DNA of 64,000 nucleotides from Ignavibacteria bacterium (GTDB lineage Bacteria; Bacteroidota; Ignavibacteria; Ignavibacteriales; Melioribacteraceae): NCBI GenBank assembly GCA_009773205.1, contig WPAE01000004.1, positions 62,001 to 126,000 of the forward strand, read 5' to 3'. Shown piece by piece: positions 8,501 to 16,838 of this stretch (position 1 is its first letter; each line of letters starts with the position of its first letter). The notes under the pieces were generated by a model. It saw only the letters and a program-made list of their open reading frames with translations, ran no database searches and was not told where the DNA came from. The position numbers and the translations under genes were made by a program.

Positions 8501-8905
8501 AATATTGCCTCCTATTTCAATATTGGTTGTGTTGGATTCAACGCTCTGTTTTGAAGGAAGTTTGAGTTTTAGAATTTCGTAAGTAGAAAGAAGAATGAAA
8601 TTTTTGCGGGAGTTTATATCTGTTAGTTTTTCTTGAAGCATTTCCGGAGAAAGATCATCTGTAGCTACAACAGCTTTTTCGAGATCCAGAATGGAAAGCT
8701 CTACTTTTGCTTCGTTTACTGCTTGAAAGCTGGAAAATAAAATTAAAATATGATTTTCTGAATTTGTAATCTTTTTAATCAGTAGGCTTTTTGATGAGCC
8801 TGCAAAAGGAGAAACATAAATCTTCTTTGTCCGAGTTTTTATTTTTTCTTCAAGTATCTTAAAAGAATCAATTTTAGAAATAAGTTGTTCGTATGGCTGT
8901 TTCAT
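5507..8905 (-). CDS. mfd: Transcription-repair coupling factor Mfd
   Basis: About 1132 residues, the normal Mfd length. The protein displaces RNA polymerase stalled at DNA lesions and recruits UvrA. UvrB-like N-terminal domains contain DFAVRGSIIDFWSYS; the RNAP-interaction segment contains RGDFVVHENFGIGQYSGLEKI; the motor has Walker A GDVGFGKTE (near residue 592), the DEEH box (IIDEEHRFGV, near 693) and motif VI region LRGRVGRSDRQAYAYF; a TRCF C-terminal domain follows. An acidic, glutamine-rich low-complexity insert (EQEQEQKLEQEQEAG, around residues 285-300) is unusual. A TTG six bases upstream (8911) is possible, but the ATG at 8905 is preferred. Divergent from the Lon-like gene at 9073. 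Confidence 0.97.
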   Translation of the reverse strand: MKQPYEQLISKIDSFKILEEKIKTRTKKIYVSPFAGSSKSLLIKKITNSENHILILFSSFQAVNEAKVELSILDLEKAVVATDDLSPEMLQEKLTDINSRKNFILLSTYEILKLKLPSKQSVESNTTNIEIGGNIGYDDLIEYFYTINYNRDKYVEQPGDFAVRGSIIDFWSYSEKQPNRLEFDGDFIESIRHFDPETQRSADRLERVSLAASLAHEKENSGSIFDYLNDPLIFADEYELKELFQLKTSEEIKVIQADDIDEELREELYEEVEQPASTNTERGEEQEQEQKLEQEQEAGNITFEDLLIKNARWIIEAPLEKDERVQLNLCDAPVINSNYELLSNIIIDYSNKLFQTIIAVENELQSKRLYDLLCELKPELVSIFDSGSLKLQVLPIKSGFVDKHSKIFVLTDYQIFNKPYRTKLSTKAKYRKSRVKDFASIKRGDFVVHENFGIGQYSGLEKIKIGDIEQESIKIIYAEGGVVYVNLNYLSLVKKFSSQDNAHPKLSVLGGSEWKATKKKVKAKIKEAARELITLYAKRKASKGFSFSADSIWQRELEASFMYEDTPDQTKVTEEVKADMEGENPMDRLVCGDVGFGKTEIAVRAAFKAMNDGKQVALLAPTTILTEQHYNTFKNRLSQFPVRVEALSRFQSTIKQKEIVEKVFKGEVDFVVGTHRLLSKDIKFKDLGLLIIDEEHRFGVMAKEKLRSYKTNVDTLTLTATPIPRTLNLSLLGARDLSLMATAPPNRQPIYTNVSTFDIRKVREWILNEIRRNGQVYFVHDRIQSIEKIAAYIKKYVPEINICIAHGKMKPAELEKHIYGFLNKQYHMLISTKIIESGLDIPNVNTIIVNRADRFGLAELHQLRGRVGRSDRQAYAYFLVPSLNAITKKAVKRLQAIEEYTDLGEGFSLAMRDLEIRGAGNLLGTEQSGNIDSVGFDLYMKMVDEAVEELKQDEFKEVFKDLPRQQERSQPTIDACFELGIPHAYMPDQSDRLSFYTTLFTLVKIEELDEIRDEMRDKFGKPPLVVERLIQAAVLRYHASFALLERIIIQKQKVIVVLPKGDRENFYQNQFVPLLTFINSKYAKEIKFVQTNETLKLEIQSKPNSPEMVLEFLISFCKEITEVVAKVLTNTK

Positions 8906-9072
8906 TTTCAATCGGTTTAAAATATAGAAAGCCCTTTCCGCCTAACGACGGAATGTTTTTTGCTGCGTAAAGTTAAGAAAGTATTAAGAATATTAGAGTT
9001 AACACTAACCTCCGCATCTTTTATAGATTATCTTTATTTTGCAATCAACTACTACAAAATTGTGGAAAAACT

Positions 9073-11550
9073 ATGGCTCTTATTAAAGCTAAACTTGCAA
9101 AAAAGCTAAAACCAGATGACTTGAAGTGGACTTGTAACCCAGCAGTTTTTGATTTTGAGACAACAACAGATGTAAAACCAGTTGAAGGAATAATTGGACA
9201 GGAGCGCGCGCTAAAAGCTTTGCGTGTAGGCGTTGATTTGAAAAGCCCCGGTTACAATATTTTTGTAACCGGCTTAAGCGGAACTGGAAAATTTTCAACA
9301 ATAAAAATGACTCTTGAAGCAATTGCAAGCGATTGTGAAAATCTAAGAGACTACGCTTATGTAAATAACTTTGGCGATGAAGACCGTCCGATGCTGCTTC
9401 AATTTTCGGCTGGACATGCAGTTAGGTTTAAGAAGGACCTTGCAAGAGCTATAAAATTTTTACAAGAAAAAATTCCGCAGCTTTTAGAAACGGAACCGTT
9501 TGTATCGCAAAAGAAAAAAATTATTGCGGAGTTTGGGCAGAGGCAGCAGGCAATTATGTTTGGCTTTGAAGAAAAACTTAAGAGAGACAATTTTACATTA
9601 GGACAGGTAAAAGATGGCGAGATGATACGCCCGGAAATTTTTGCCGTTGTAAATAACACACCAATCAGTATGTATCAACTTGGCGAGCTTGTAAAAGCAG
9701 AGCAAATTACCGGTGAGATGCGCGAAAAGATTATTAACAAATACGCAAGCTATCAAGACGAGTTGCAATTAGTATTTCGCAACAGCTTAAAGCAGACACA
9801 AGAATTTCAAGAAAGACTTGTTCAATTAGAAAGCCATTTTGTAAGTGGTTTAATTGCAGTAAGCATTGAAGAAATAAAAAAGAAATATCACAATGCACGC
9901 GTTTCCAAATACTTGCAGAAAGTTGAAGAAAACATCATACAAAATTTGGATGTTTTCAAAGGAAAGAGACCAATTAGAGAAGAATCCGACGGTATAATAA
10001 TAGATTACTTAAAAGAATATGAAGTAAACATCATTCACGATAATTCCAAACAGAAAAAATGCCCAATTGTAGTAGAAACATCTCCAACTTACAGCAACTT
10101 GTTTGGAACTATTGAAAAATACAGCGATGGGCGCGGCGGCTGGTATGCAGATTTTACAAAAGTGAAGGCAGGTTCTCTCTTACGTGCAAATGGCGGATAC
10201 ATAATCATCAATGCAAAAGATGCTTTTTTAGAACCCGGCGTTTGGAAAGCACTAAAGCGCGTTTTACTTTTTGGCCAGCTCGAAATTCAAGACGTTTCTA
10301 ATCTTTTTCAATTTTCGCCGAGCGTTTTAAAACCTGAGCCAATCGAGATAAACACAAAAGTTATTTTGATTGGAAACAATTACATCTATTCTATTCTTTC
10401 AAACTACGAAGATGATTTCAATAAGATTTTCAAAATCAAAGCCGATTTTGATTACGAAATGAAACGCACAGATGTTGCTGTTAACGAATACGCGGCGGTT
10501 ATCAAAAAACTAATTGCTAACGAAAAGCTGCTCGAGTTTGATAAATCTGCAATTGCAAGAATTACCGAATATGGCGCACGTTATGCAGGAGAAAAAAACA
10601 AATTAACAACACGCTTTGCATACATAGCAGATTTTGCACGCCAATCTTCTTTCTGGGCAGATGCAAATAGTAAGAGCATTGTAACCGCCGAAGATGTAAA
10701 TAATGCTTACGAAGCAGCAAAAGAAAGACACGGACTTTATGAATCTAAAGTTTCGGAAATGATAAAGGACAAAACTTTTCTTATTGATACCGATGGTGAG
10801 CGCGTTGGAACTATAAACGGATTAGCAGTTTACGAAAGCGGAGAGTTTGCTTTTGGCAAACCAACAAGAATTACTGCAAGTGTTGGTCTGGGTAACGGCA
10901 ACATAATTAATGTGGAACGTGAAGCCGGAATGAGCGGCAACACACACAATAAAGGCGTACTAATTATCTCCGGTTACTTCCGAGAAAATTTTGGAAAAAA
11001 TGTTCCCCTTTCTTTTACGGCAAGTTTAGTTTTTGAACAAGGATATGGAATGATAGATGGCGACAGCGCTTCTATTACAGAAATTGCCGCATTGCTTTCA
11101 GCTTTATCTGGAATTCCAATCAAACAATCATTTGCAATTACAGGCTCGGTAAATCAAAAAGGTGAAGTTCAGCCAATTGGCGGAGTGAATGAAAAAATTG
11201 AGGGATTCTTCGATACTTGTTTTGTAAACGGACTTACCGGAAAACAAGGCGTAATTATTCCGCAGCAGAACGTAAAAGACTTAATGCTTAAAGATGAAGT
11301 TATAAATGCAGTAAAGAATAATATGTTTCATATTTATTCTGTTGCAAAAGTTGAAGAAGCTATAGAAATACTAACCGGTATAAAAGCTGGCGCAAAACTA
11401 AAAAATGGGAACTGGGAACAGAACACAGTTTTTGGCGAAGTTGAAAAAGAACTGAAAGCAATGAGAAAGCGATTACGCCCTGCACCAAAAGAAAAAAGAA
11501 GCAATAAAAAAGTAACCAAAATAAAATCAAACAAAGGAAGGAAGAAGTGA
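9073..11550 (+). CDS. Lon-like ATP-dependent protease, YcbZ/LonH-type
   Basis: 825 residues. The N-terminal AAA region carries GLSGTGKFS (Gly67-Lys73; Phe replaces the usual Ser/Thr after the lysine). A central helical region is followed by NGGYIIINAKDAFLEPGVWKALKRVL and a LID-like domain. The C-terminal Lon protease domain has Ser665 in DGDSAS and Lys708 in GGVNEKIEGFF; their 43-residue spacing equals that of E. coli Lon Ser679/Lys722, so a catalytic dyad is intact. The domain order fits the YcbZ/LonH-like group, not classical Lon, which has a LON substrate domain. A basic tail (KEKRSNKKVTKIKSNKGRKK) may bind nucleic acid. Its stop overlaps the pyruvate kinase start, implying translational coupling. 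Confidence 0.92.
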   Translation: MALIKAKLAKKLKPDDLKWTCNPAVFDFETTTDVKPVEGIIGQERALKALRVGVDLKSPGYNIFVTGLSGTGKFSTIKMTLEAIASDCENLRDYAYVNNFGDEDRPMLLQFSAGHAVRFKKDLARAIKFLQEKIPQLLETEPFVSQKKKIIAEFGQRQQAIMFGFEEKLKRDNFTLGQVKDGEMIRPEIFAVVNNTPISMYQLGELVKAEQITGEMREKIINKYASYQDELQLVFRNSLKQTQEFQERLVQLESHFVSGLIAVSIEEIKKKYHNARVSKYLQKVEENIIQNLDVFKGKRPIREESDGIIIDYLKEYEVNIIHDNSKQKKCPIVVETSPTYSNLFGTIEKYSDGRGGWYADFTKVKAGSLLRANGGYIIINAKDAFLEPGVWKALKRVLLFGQLEIQDVSNLFQFSPSVLKPEPIEINTKVILIGNNYIYSILSNYEDDFNKIFKIKADFDYEMKRTDVAVNEYAAVIKKLIANEKLLEFDKSAIARITEYGARYAGEKNKLTTRFAYIADFARQSSFWADANSKSIVTAEDVNNAYEAAKERHGLYESKVSEMIKDKTFLIDTDGERVGTINGLAVYESGEFAFGKPTRITASVGLGNGNIINVEREAGMSGNTHNKGVLIISGYFRENFGKNVPLSFTASLVFEQGYGMIDGDSASITEIAALLSALSGIPIKQSFAITGSVNQKGEVQPIGGVNEKIEGFFDTCFVNGLTGKQGVIIPQQNVKDLMLKDEVINAVKNNMFHIYSVAKVEEAIEILTGIKAGAKLKNGNWEQNTVFGEVEKELKAMRKRLRPAPKEKRSNKKVTKIKSNKGRKK

Positions 11551-12974
11551 GTAGAGTTTTTGCAAAGACTAAAATATTAGCTACAATAGGACCAGCTGTT
11601 GACACAAAAGAAAAATTAGAAGGCTTAATTGATGCGGGCTGCAATGCATTCAGGTTGAATTTTTCACACGGCAATTTCGAGTATTTTGAAAAAGTGTTTC
11701 TTTCGATAAACGATTTGTGTGTTTCAAGATCGCTTCCAATTCCAATACTAATTGATCTGCAAGGACCTAAAATTAGAATTGGTGAATTAGAAGCGCCAGA
11801 AATTAATTTGGTAAAAGGAGATAAAATTGAAGTTACAACCGATAAAGTTATTGGTAATGCTTCAAGAATTTCCACTTCGTACTCTCTACTTCCAAGCGAT
11901 GCTGAAGTTGGCGATAAAATTTTGATTGATGACGGATTGATTCACTTAAAAGTAGTAAGCCGGCAAAAAAAATCTGTTATGTGCCAAGTTATTGAAGGCG
12001 GTAAATTAAAACCTAAGAAGGGAATGAACCTTCCCGGTATGAAATTAAGCGCGCCATCTGTTACAGAAAAGGATTTGGAAAATTTAGAATTCGCATTAAA
12101 ACACAGGGTTGATTTTGTTGCGCTTTCTTTTGTAAGAACCGCGCAAGACATTATGCAGTTAAAAAAATGGATTGCCGAAAGAGGCTTCGATATTCCACTT
12201 ATTGCGAAAATTGAAAAGCCCGAAGCTGTGTCAAATTTCGAAAGCATCCTTCATGCAGCCGATGGAATTATGGTTGCACGCGGAGATTTAGGCGTTGAAT
12301 TAAAATCTTACGAAGTGCCAATCATCCAAAAGAGAATTATTAAACGATGCAACGAAGTTGGCAAACTTGTAATTACAGCAACGCAAATGCTTGAATCTAT
12401 GGTAACCAATCCGGTTCCAACTCGCGCAGAAGCATCCGATGTTGCTAACGCAGTTTGGGATGGAACCGACGTTGTTATGTTAAGCGCAGAAACTTCTGTT
12501 GGTAAATACCCGGCTCAAGCTGTTAAATTAATGAACGAAATAATTATAAATGCAGAACGCGCTTACGAGTTTGAAAAAGAAATTAACTTTGCCAAACCAG
12601 AATACATTGATGAAAATCTTTTCGACTCTATGAACAAAGGTATTTGCTCAATAAGCAAACAGATTAATGCAAAAGTTATTGTTGCTTTTACTGAAAAAGG
12701 AAACACACCAAACAGTCTTTCAAAGTTTAGACCGCAAGCGTTAATTGTTGCCGTATCAAACAGCTTCGAAACTATGAATAAACTTTCGCTTAAATGGGGA
12801 GTTATTTCGCTTCATTGCAAAGATATTAGCGATAGACACAACGCCGCCAAAATTGTTCATCGAATGCTTCTAGAAAAAGAAATTGTTGATAAAGGCGACC
12901 TTGTTATATTTACTGAAGGCGGTCTAAAAATTAAAAATGCCCGTGAAAACTGGATTCGTTTTGAAGTTGTTTAG
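11547..12974 (+). CDS. pyk: Pyruvate kinase
   Basis: 475 residues from a GTG that overlaps the preceding stop (GTGA); GGAAGGAAG lies just upstream. It converts phosphoenolpyruvate and ADP to pyruvate and ATP, the last step of glycolysis. Seen are the substrate region RLNFSHG, LIDLQGPKIRIG, the signature IAKIEKPEAVSNFESILHAADGIMVARGDLGVEL with its metal and catalytic residues, and ATQMLESMVTNPVPTRAEASDVANAVWDGTDVVMLSAETSVGKYP. The C-terminal regulatory domain is complete, and full length matches the family. A strong hairpin follows the stop. Confidence 0.97.
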   Translation: MSRVFAKTKILATIGPAVDTKEKLEGLIDAGCNAFRLNFSHGNFEYFEKVFLSINDLCVSRSLPIPILIDLQGPKIRIGELEAPEINLVKGDKIEVTTDKVIGNASRISTSYSLLPSDAEVGDKILIDDGLIHLKVVSRQKKSVMCQVIEGGKLKPKKGMNLPGMKLSAPSVTEKDLENLEFALKHRVDFVALSFVRTAQDIMQLKKWIAERGFDIPLIAKIEKPEAVSNFESILHAADGIMVARGDLGVELKSYEVPIIQKRIIKRCNEVGKLVITATQMLESMVTNPVPTRAEASDVANAVWDGTDVVMLSAETSVGKYPAQAVKLMNEIIINAERAYEFEKEINFAKPEYIDENLFDSMNKGICSISKQINAKVIVAFTEKGNTPNSLSKFRPQALIVAVSNSFETMNKLSLKWGVISLHCKDISDRHNAAKIVHRMLLEKEIVDKGDLVIFTEGGLKIKNARENWIRFEVV

Positions 12975-12983
12975 CTTTTATAT

Positions 12984-13014
12984 CGGGCTTTAGTAATAAA
13001 GCCCGAAGTTATTT
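12984..13014 (+). terminator. Terminator after pyk
   Basis: CGGGCTTTA (12984-12992) and TAAAGCCCG (12997-13005) form a 9-bp stem with a GTAA loop; AAGTTATTTT follows. The next gene starts at 13025, so this may be an attenuating rather than a complete stop. Confidence 0.6.
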
Positions 13015-13024
13015 TGGAAAGATT

Positions 13025-14056
13025 ATGAAATATCACCTTGAAAAACATAAACTTGCTAATTGGTGGGAAACACACGAAACCGGAAAAATTCTCTGCACAC
13101 TTTGCCCGCGCTATTGCACTATTGGCAATGGGCAGGCTGGCTTCTGTTACATCAGACAAAATATTGAAGGGAAATTATACTCTATCGGCTATGGAAGACC
13201 GACCGGTTTTGCAATAGACCCGATTGAGAAGAAACCGCTAAATCATTTTTTGCCCGGTTCCTCTATACTAAGTTTTGGAACAGCAGGCTGCAATCTTGGC
13301 TGCAAGTTTTGCCAGAATTGGTCTATTAGCAAAGCTAAACTAAACTCAGTTCATTCTAATTATGCTTCTCCTGAAGATGTAATTGCATTAGCCGTCAAAT
13401 ACAAAACTCCTTCTATTGCGTTCACTTATAACGATCCTGTTATCTTCGGCGAGTACGTTGTGGATGTTTCAAAATTAGCCGGCGAAGAAAAAATAAATTC
13501 TGTAATGGTAACTGCAGGCTACATTGATAATGAAGCTCGTAAAGAAGTTTTCAAGTACATCACCGCCGCTAACGTTGATTTAAAATCTTTCTCGGAAATG
13601 TTCTATCATAAACTTACATTTTCGCATTTAGCACCTGTGTTAGATACTTTAGCTTGGCTTAAAAACGAAACTGATATTTGGCTTGAAATAACTACTCTGT
13701 TAATTCCGGAAGAAAATGACTCTGAAGAAGAGATAAAGCAAATGTGCGGTTGGCTGCTGCAAAATTTAGGTGATGATGTACCTGTTCATTTTACTGCATT
13801 TCATCCAGATTTTAAATTGAGAAATATACCTTCAACTCCAATTTCAACTTTGGTTAACGCAAGAAATATTGCATTAAGCAGCGGTATTAAGTTTTGCTAT
13901 GTCGGTAATGTTCATCATTTGGAAAGTCAATCAACTTATTGCCCAAAATGTAAAGCCTTGCTAATACAACGAAATTGGCATTCGATCGAAACTTTCGAAC
14001 TCTCAGGAAATATGTGCAGAAACTGCTGTGCAAAAATTCCGGGCAAATTTTTCTAA
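13025..14056 (+). CDS. amrS: AmmeMemoRadiSam-system radical SAM enzyme (AmrS-like)
   Basis: 343 residues. The radical SAM cluster motif CNLGCKFCQNW gives Cys89, Cys93 and Cys96. It follows the family's usual N-terminal cysteine region (CTLCPRYCTIGNGQAGFCYIR) and GYGRPTGFAIDPIEKKPLNHFLPGSSILSFGTAGC. The C-terminus has a zinc-knuckle-like pair CPKC and CRNC. These proteins are pyruvate-formate-lyase-activase relatives that normally occur with Memo and AMMECR1 partners; neither partner is in this window. The reaction is not established. It is on the same strand as pyk but separated by a hairpin. Confidence 0.9.
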   Translation: MKYHLEKHKLANWWETHETGKILCTLCPRYCTIGNGQAGFCYIRQNIEGKLYSIGYGRPTGFAIDPIEKKPLNHFLPGSSILSFGTAGCNLGCKFCQNWSISKAKLNSVHSNYASPEDVIALAVKYKTPSIAFTYNDPVIFGEYVVDVSKLAGEEKINSVMVTAGYIDNEARKEVFKYITAANVDLKSFSEMFYHKLTFSHLAPVLDTLAWLKNETDIWLEITTLLIPEENDSEEEIKQMCGWLLQNLGDDVPVHFTAFHPDFKLRNIPSTPISTLVNARNIALSSGIKFCYVGNVHHLESQSTYCPKCKALLIQRNWHSIETFELSGNMCRNCCAKIPGKFF

Positions 14057-14147
14057 AAATCTTCTCGCATTAATTCTTTAATATAAATATCTTCAGTTAT
14101 CCTTTTAGGTCTTTTAATAAAATTTAACTAACCAGCCAGGAGTTAAT

Positions 14148-14597
14148 ATGTTAAAACAAATTTTGGGAATTGTCATAATCCTTCTCGTATCTTTTTCCGC
14201 AGTTTCTAACGCACAAGGTAGAATGGGATTTGTAGGAAAAATCTTTGACAAAAATGAAGCAAATATTTTGTTCGGTGAAGTAAAAAGCTCTGTTGAGCTA
14301 AAACCGAATGTACTAAAACAAGCTTTATTGAAAGCCAAAGACTATGTAGTCTTTGTAGTTAAAAACGGCAGGATCTCAATTGTAAATGAAAAAAAACAAG
14401 TGCTTGCAGGTGAAGTGCAAACTGTAACTGCAAATGAAACAATGCACATTTTTAGCAAAGACAAAGTTGCCGAGTTTGTTTCATTGATTGGAAGCTCTTC
14501 TATTGCAGTTGAAGATAGAGGCACTACTACAACACTTACCGCCGGTGCATATACACTGGAATTTTCAACCCAATGTCCACCAATGTGTTTTGAATAA
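14148..14597 (+). CDS. Secreted protein of unknown function, first gene of a signalling cassette
   Basis: 149 residues, not recognised. A signal peptide is plain (MLKQILGIVIILLVSFSAVSNA, then Q). The mature part is about 127 residues with alternating hydrophobic strands (AKDYVVFVVKNGRISIVNEKKQVLAGEV) and ends in CPPMCFE, a cysteine pair that could form a disulfide or bind a ligand. GGAG lies before the ATG. The stop overlaps the start of the next gene (TAATG), so translation is probably coupled to the membrane protein, histidine kinase and response regulator that follow. A sensory or ligand-presenting role is inference from context. Confidence 0.75.
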   Translation: MLKQILGIVIILLVSFSAVSNAQGRMGFVGKIFDKNEANILFGEVKSSVELKPNVLKQALLKAKDYVVFVVKNGRISIVNEKKQVLAGEVQTVTANETMHIFSKDKVAEFVSLIGSSSIAVEDRGTTTTLTAGAYTLEFSTQCPPMCFE

Positions 14598-15169
14598 TGT
14601 CAATTTTTGAAGCTGCTCAATTTTTGGTTCTTGCAAGTGTTATTGTTTGGATACTGCCGCCCATTAGGCATTACAAAAGCTATATGTTCGATTTTTTCTT
14701 GATATTAGCTCTCGTTGACCCAATAACCCTAATTTATGGAATGATTACAAGTAAAAGCCTTCCTATGTGGATAATTGCTTTATTCGTTTACTTATTAATC
14801 ATTAGCGTTATTTCTGAAGAGTATCTGAAAAAAATGAAGTATCTTTTTATTGCGCTTCCCATTCTTTTAATTTCGCTTATACCTTTTCTTCAAACAACGC
14901 ACTACCATTTTGCCATTATGTTCGAAATGTCTGTTCTGCTTTTCATTTTTTTAAAATGGTTAATAACAAATTATGTGGACAATAAAAAGCTGAAAATATT
15001 TTACTTAATGCTTGTATTCTACATACTTACAGTTATACTTAAGTACTTTAATTTATTAATTGGTTTTGCCGATGCCTCTCAATTTTTTGTTATTACAAGT
15101 ATTACCCAAATCCTCTTTGGACTCTACTTTTCAGTCGCTAGAGAAGATGGGTCCGGAATCGCTCATTAG
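14597..15169 (+). CDS. Multi-pass membrane protein of unknown function
   Basis: 190 residues, mostly hydrophobic, with about six predicted membrane segments (for example AAQFLVLASVIVWILPPI, YLFIALPILLISLIPFL, IFYLMLVFYILTVILKYF). No family recognised. It starts within the stop codon of the secreted protein and its last 23 bases overlap the start of the histidine kinase. Because that kinase has only one membrane helix and no periplasmic sensor, this protein may supply the sensing membrane domain in trans. That is inference from gene fusion-like packing, not from homology. Confidence 0.75.
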   Translation: MSIFEAAQFLVLASVIVWILPPIRHYKSYMFDFFLILALVDPITLIYGMITSKSLPMWIIALFVYLLIISVISEEYLKKMKYLFIALPILLISLIPFLQTTHYHFAIMFEMSVLLFIFLKWLITNYVDNKKLKIFYLMLVFYILTVILKYFNLLIGFADASQFFVITSITQILFGLYFSVAREDGSGIAH

Positions 15170-16385
15170 TGTAGAGAACCCAATATTTTTTGGTCTCTTC
15201 TTAATGGCAGTAATGATTATGGTTATTCTGGTTTATAACCGGTTCATAATTATTCCGCTGAAAAAGAAACATCTTGCCGAAGAAGAAAACTTGAAGCTTC
15301 AGCAGGCGGAATTAATGGCTTTGTTTGCTTCGCTATCACCGGATCCAATTTTTAGATTCGATGAAACTGGAAAAATAATACTTGCAAATAATTCGGCACA
15401 TAAAATATTTCCACACGAAATTTTGCTTGGCGAGCAGGTCCAAACTATTCTTCCATTTACTGAAAATTATAACCTGCAAGAAGTTATTGATTCCGCCAAA
15501 ACACTAATGAACACTATAACTTTTGAAAAAAACCACTATCAGTTTTTGATAGTCGGAAGCCCTAAGTTTAAAATGTGTCAGGTTTATGGAAGAGATATAA
15601 CCGAACTAAAACTAACAGAGCAAGATTTGAAGGAAGCTCTATTAAAGGCTGAAGAATCAAAAAAAGTAAAAGAATTCTTCTTAGCGCAAATCTCTCACGA
15701 AATTCGCTCGCCTTTAAATGTTATTGTCGGCTATTCTGATCTGGTTAGTGACGAATTAAAGGATACTGATCGGGCAGATTTAATTAATATTTTAAAATCT
15801 GTTAAAAATAACAGCAAACGCCTTTATCGTACTTTTGATTTGCTTCTAAACATGTCTCAGCTACAAGCAGGCAGGTACGATGCTCGTATTGAGAGAGTCA
15901 ACTTATTCGCACTGCTAAACACCATTTATGCCGAGTATGCTTCATTTGCCGAAGAGAAAGGCTTAAAAATATTCTTGACTAATAAAGCTGAGGAAAACCT
16001 TATTATAAATTGCGATTATTATTCTATCACTCAAGTCTTTGTTAACTTAATTGATAATGCAATTAAATATACTAAGCAGGGAAGCGTAGAAATAAAGATC
16101 TATAGAGAAACAGAGAATATTAATGTAGATATCATTGATACGGGCAAGGGGATGTCTCAAGAATATATGGAAAAACTATTCGTTCCTTTTACACAGGAAG
16201 AAATGGGCTACACCCGGCGCTTTGACGGAACCGGGCTCGGTTTAGCAATAGCTAACAGCTTTATAAAGATTAATAACGCAAAAATTAGATTAACAAGTGA
16301 ACAAGATAAAGGAACAACCTTTACGGTAATTTTAAATGGAGACAAGCTATGGGGCAATTACCCAAAGAAAAACCAAAACTTTTAA
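15147..16385 (+). CDS. Membrane-anchored sensor histidine kinase
   Basis: 412 residues from the ATG at 15147; earlier in-frame ATGs at 15060 and 15072 would overlap the upstream gene by over 95 bases. Order: one membrane helix (about 12-38), a PAS-like domain (LMALFASLSPDPIFRFDETGKIILANNSA), HisKA with His184 in QISHEIRSPLNV, and HATPase with N box (NLIDNAIKYT), G1 DTGKGMS (Asp331) and G2 GTGLGLAIA. It autophosphorylates and passes phosphate to a receiver, most likely the next gene, whose start overlaps its end by 37 bases. No periplasmic domain is present. Confidence 0.93.
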   Translation: MGPESLISVENPIFFGLFLMAVMIMVILVYNRFIIIPLKKKHLAEEENLKLQQAELMALFASLSPDPIFRFDETGKIILANNSAHKIFPHEILLGEQVQTILPFTENYNLQEVIDSAKTLMNTITFEKNHYQFLIVGSPKFKMCQVYGRDITELKLTEQDLKEALLKAEESKKVKEFFLAQISHEIRSPLNVIVGYSDLVSDELKDTDRADLINILKSVKNNSKRLYRTFDLLLNMSQLQAGRYDARIERVNLFALLNTIYAEYASFAEEKGLKIFLTNKAEENLIINCDYYSITQVFVNLIDNAIKYTKQGSVEIKIYRETENINVDIIDTGKGMSQEYMEKLFVPFTQEEMGYTRRFDGTGLGLAIANSFIKINNAKIRLTSEQDKGTTFTVILNGDKLWGNYPKKNQNF

Positions 16386-16786
16386 TTGTTGAAGACGATT
16401 ATGCAAATCAAAAATTTCTCGATCTCTTCTTAAGCAGATATTTTGAAGTTGATTCTTGTGATTCATCAGAAACATTTTACGAGTTTGCAGCAGAAAAGAA
16501 ATACGATTTATACTTGATTGATATTTCGATAAAAGGGAAAAAAAACGGGCTTGATTTAATACGCGAAATTAAATTCAATCCAAAATCTTCCTCCATTCCG
16601 GTTGTATGTTATACAGCTCATGCCTTTCAGCGCGATAGACTTAATGCGCTCGATGCAGGCTGCGATGTATATATCAGCAAGCCGTCAAATATTTACACAC
16701 TACAAAAAGTGATCCTTCAATTAGTGGAAAGAAATTCTAGTGGCGTTGTGCGTGAGCCGCTAAATCCAGAATTTGTAACAGCTTAA
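16349..16786 (+). CDS. Single-domain response regulator (receiver only)
   Basis: 145 residues, a CheY-like receiver with acidic pair EDD near the N-terminus, phosphoacceptor Asp58 in LYLIDISIKG, switch Thr in VVCYTAHAF and conserved Lys in YISKPSN. No output domain follows; the tail is about 20 residues. Its start overlaps the kinase gene by 37 bases, so the two are a cognate pair. It probably acts by protein contact or relay rather than by DNA binding. A hairpin terminator follows at once. Confidence 0.92.
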   Translation: MGQLPKEKPKLLIVEDDYANQKFLDLFLSRYFEVDSCDSSETFYEFAAEKKYDLYLIDISIKGKKNGLDLIREIKFNPKSSSIPVVCYTAHAFQRDRLNALDAGCDVYISKPSNIYTLQKVILQLVERNSSGVVREPLNPEFVTA

Positions 16787-16787
16787 A

Positions 16788-16815
16788 AAAAGTCCCGCTT
16801 ACTGCGGGACTTTTC
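16788..16815. terminator. Bidirectional terminator
   Basis: AAGTCCCGC (16790-16798) and GCGGGACTT (16804-16812) form a 9-bp stem with a TTACT loop, A-run on one side and T-run on the other. It separates the convergent response regulator and ahcY genes. Confidence 0.85.
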
Positions 16816-16838
16816 AATACATCTATGAAGAACTCACA

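Noticed and set aside
15060-15146. Longer N-terminus for the histidine kinase
   Set aside because: It would lie wholly within the preceding membrane-protein gene; the ATG at 15147 directly precedes the anchor helix.
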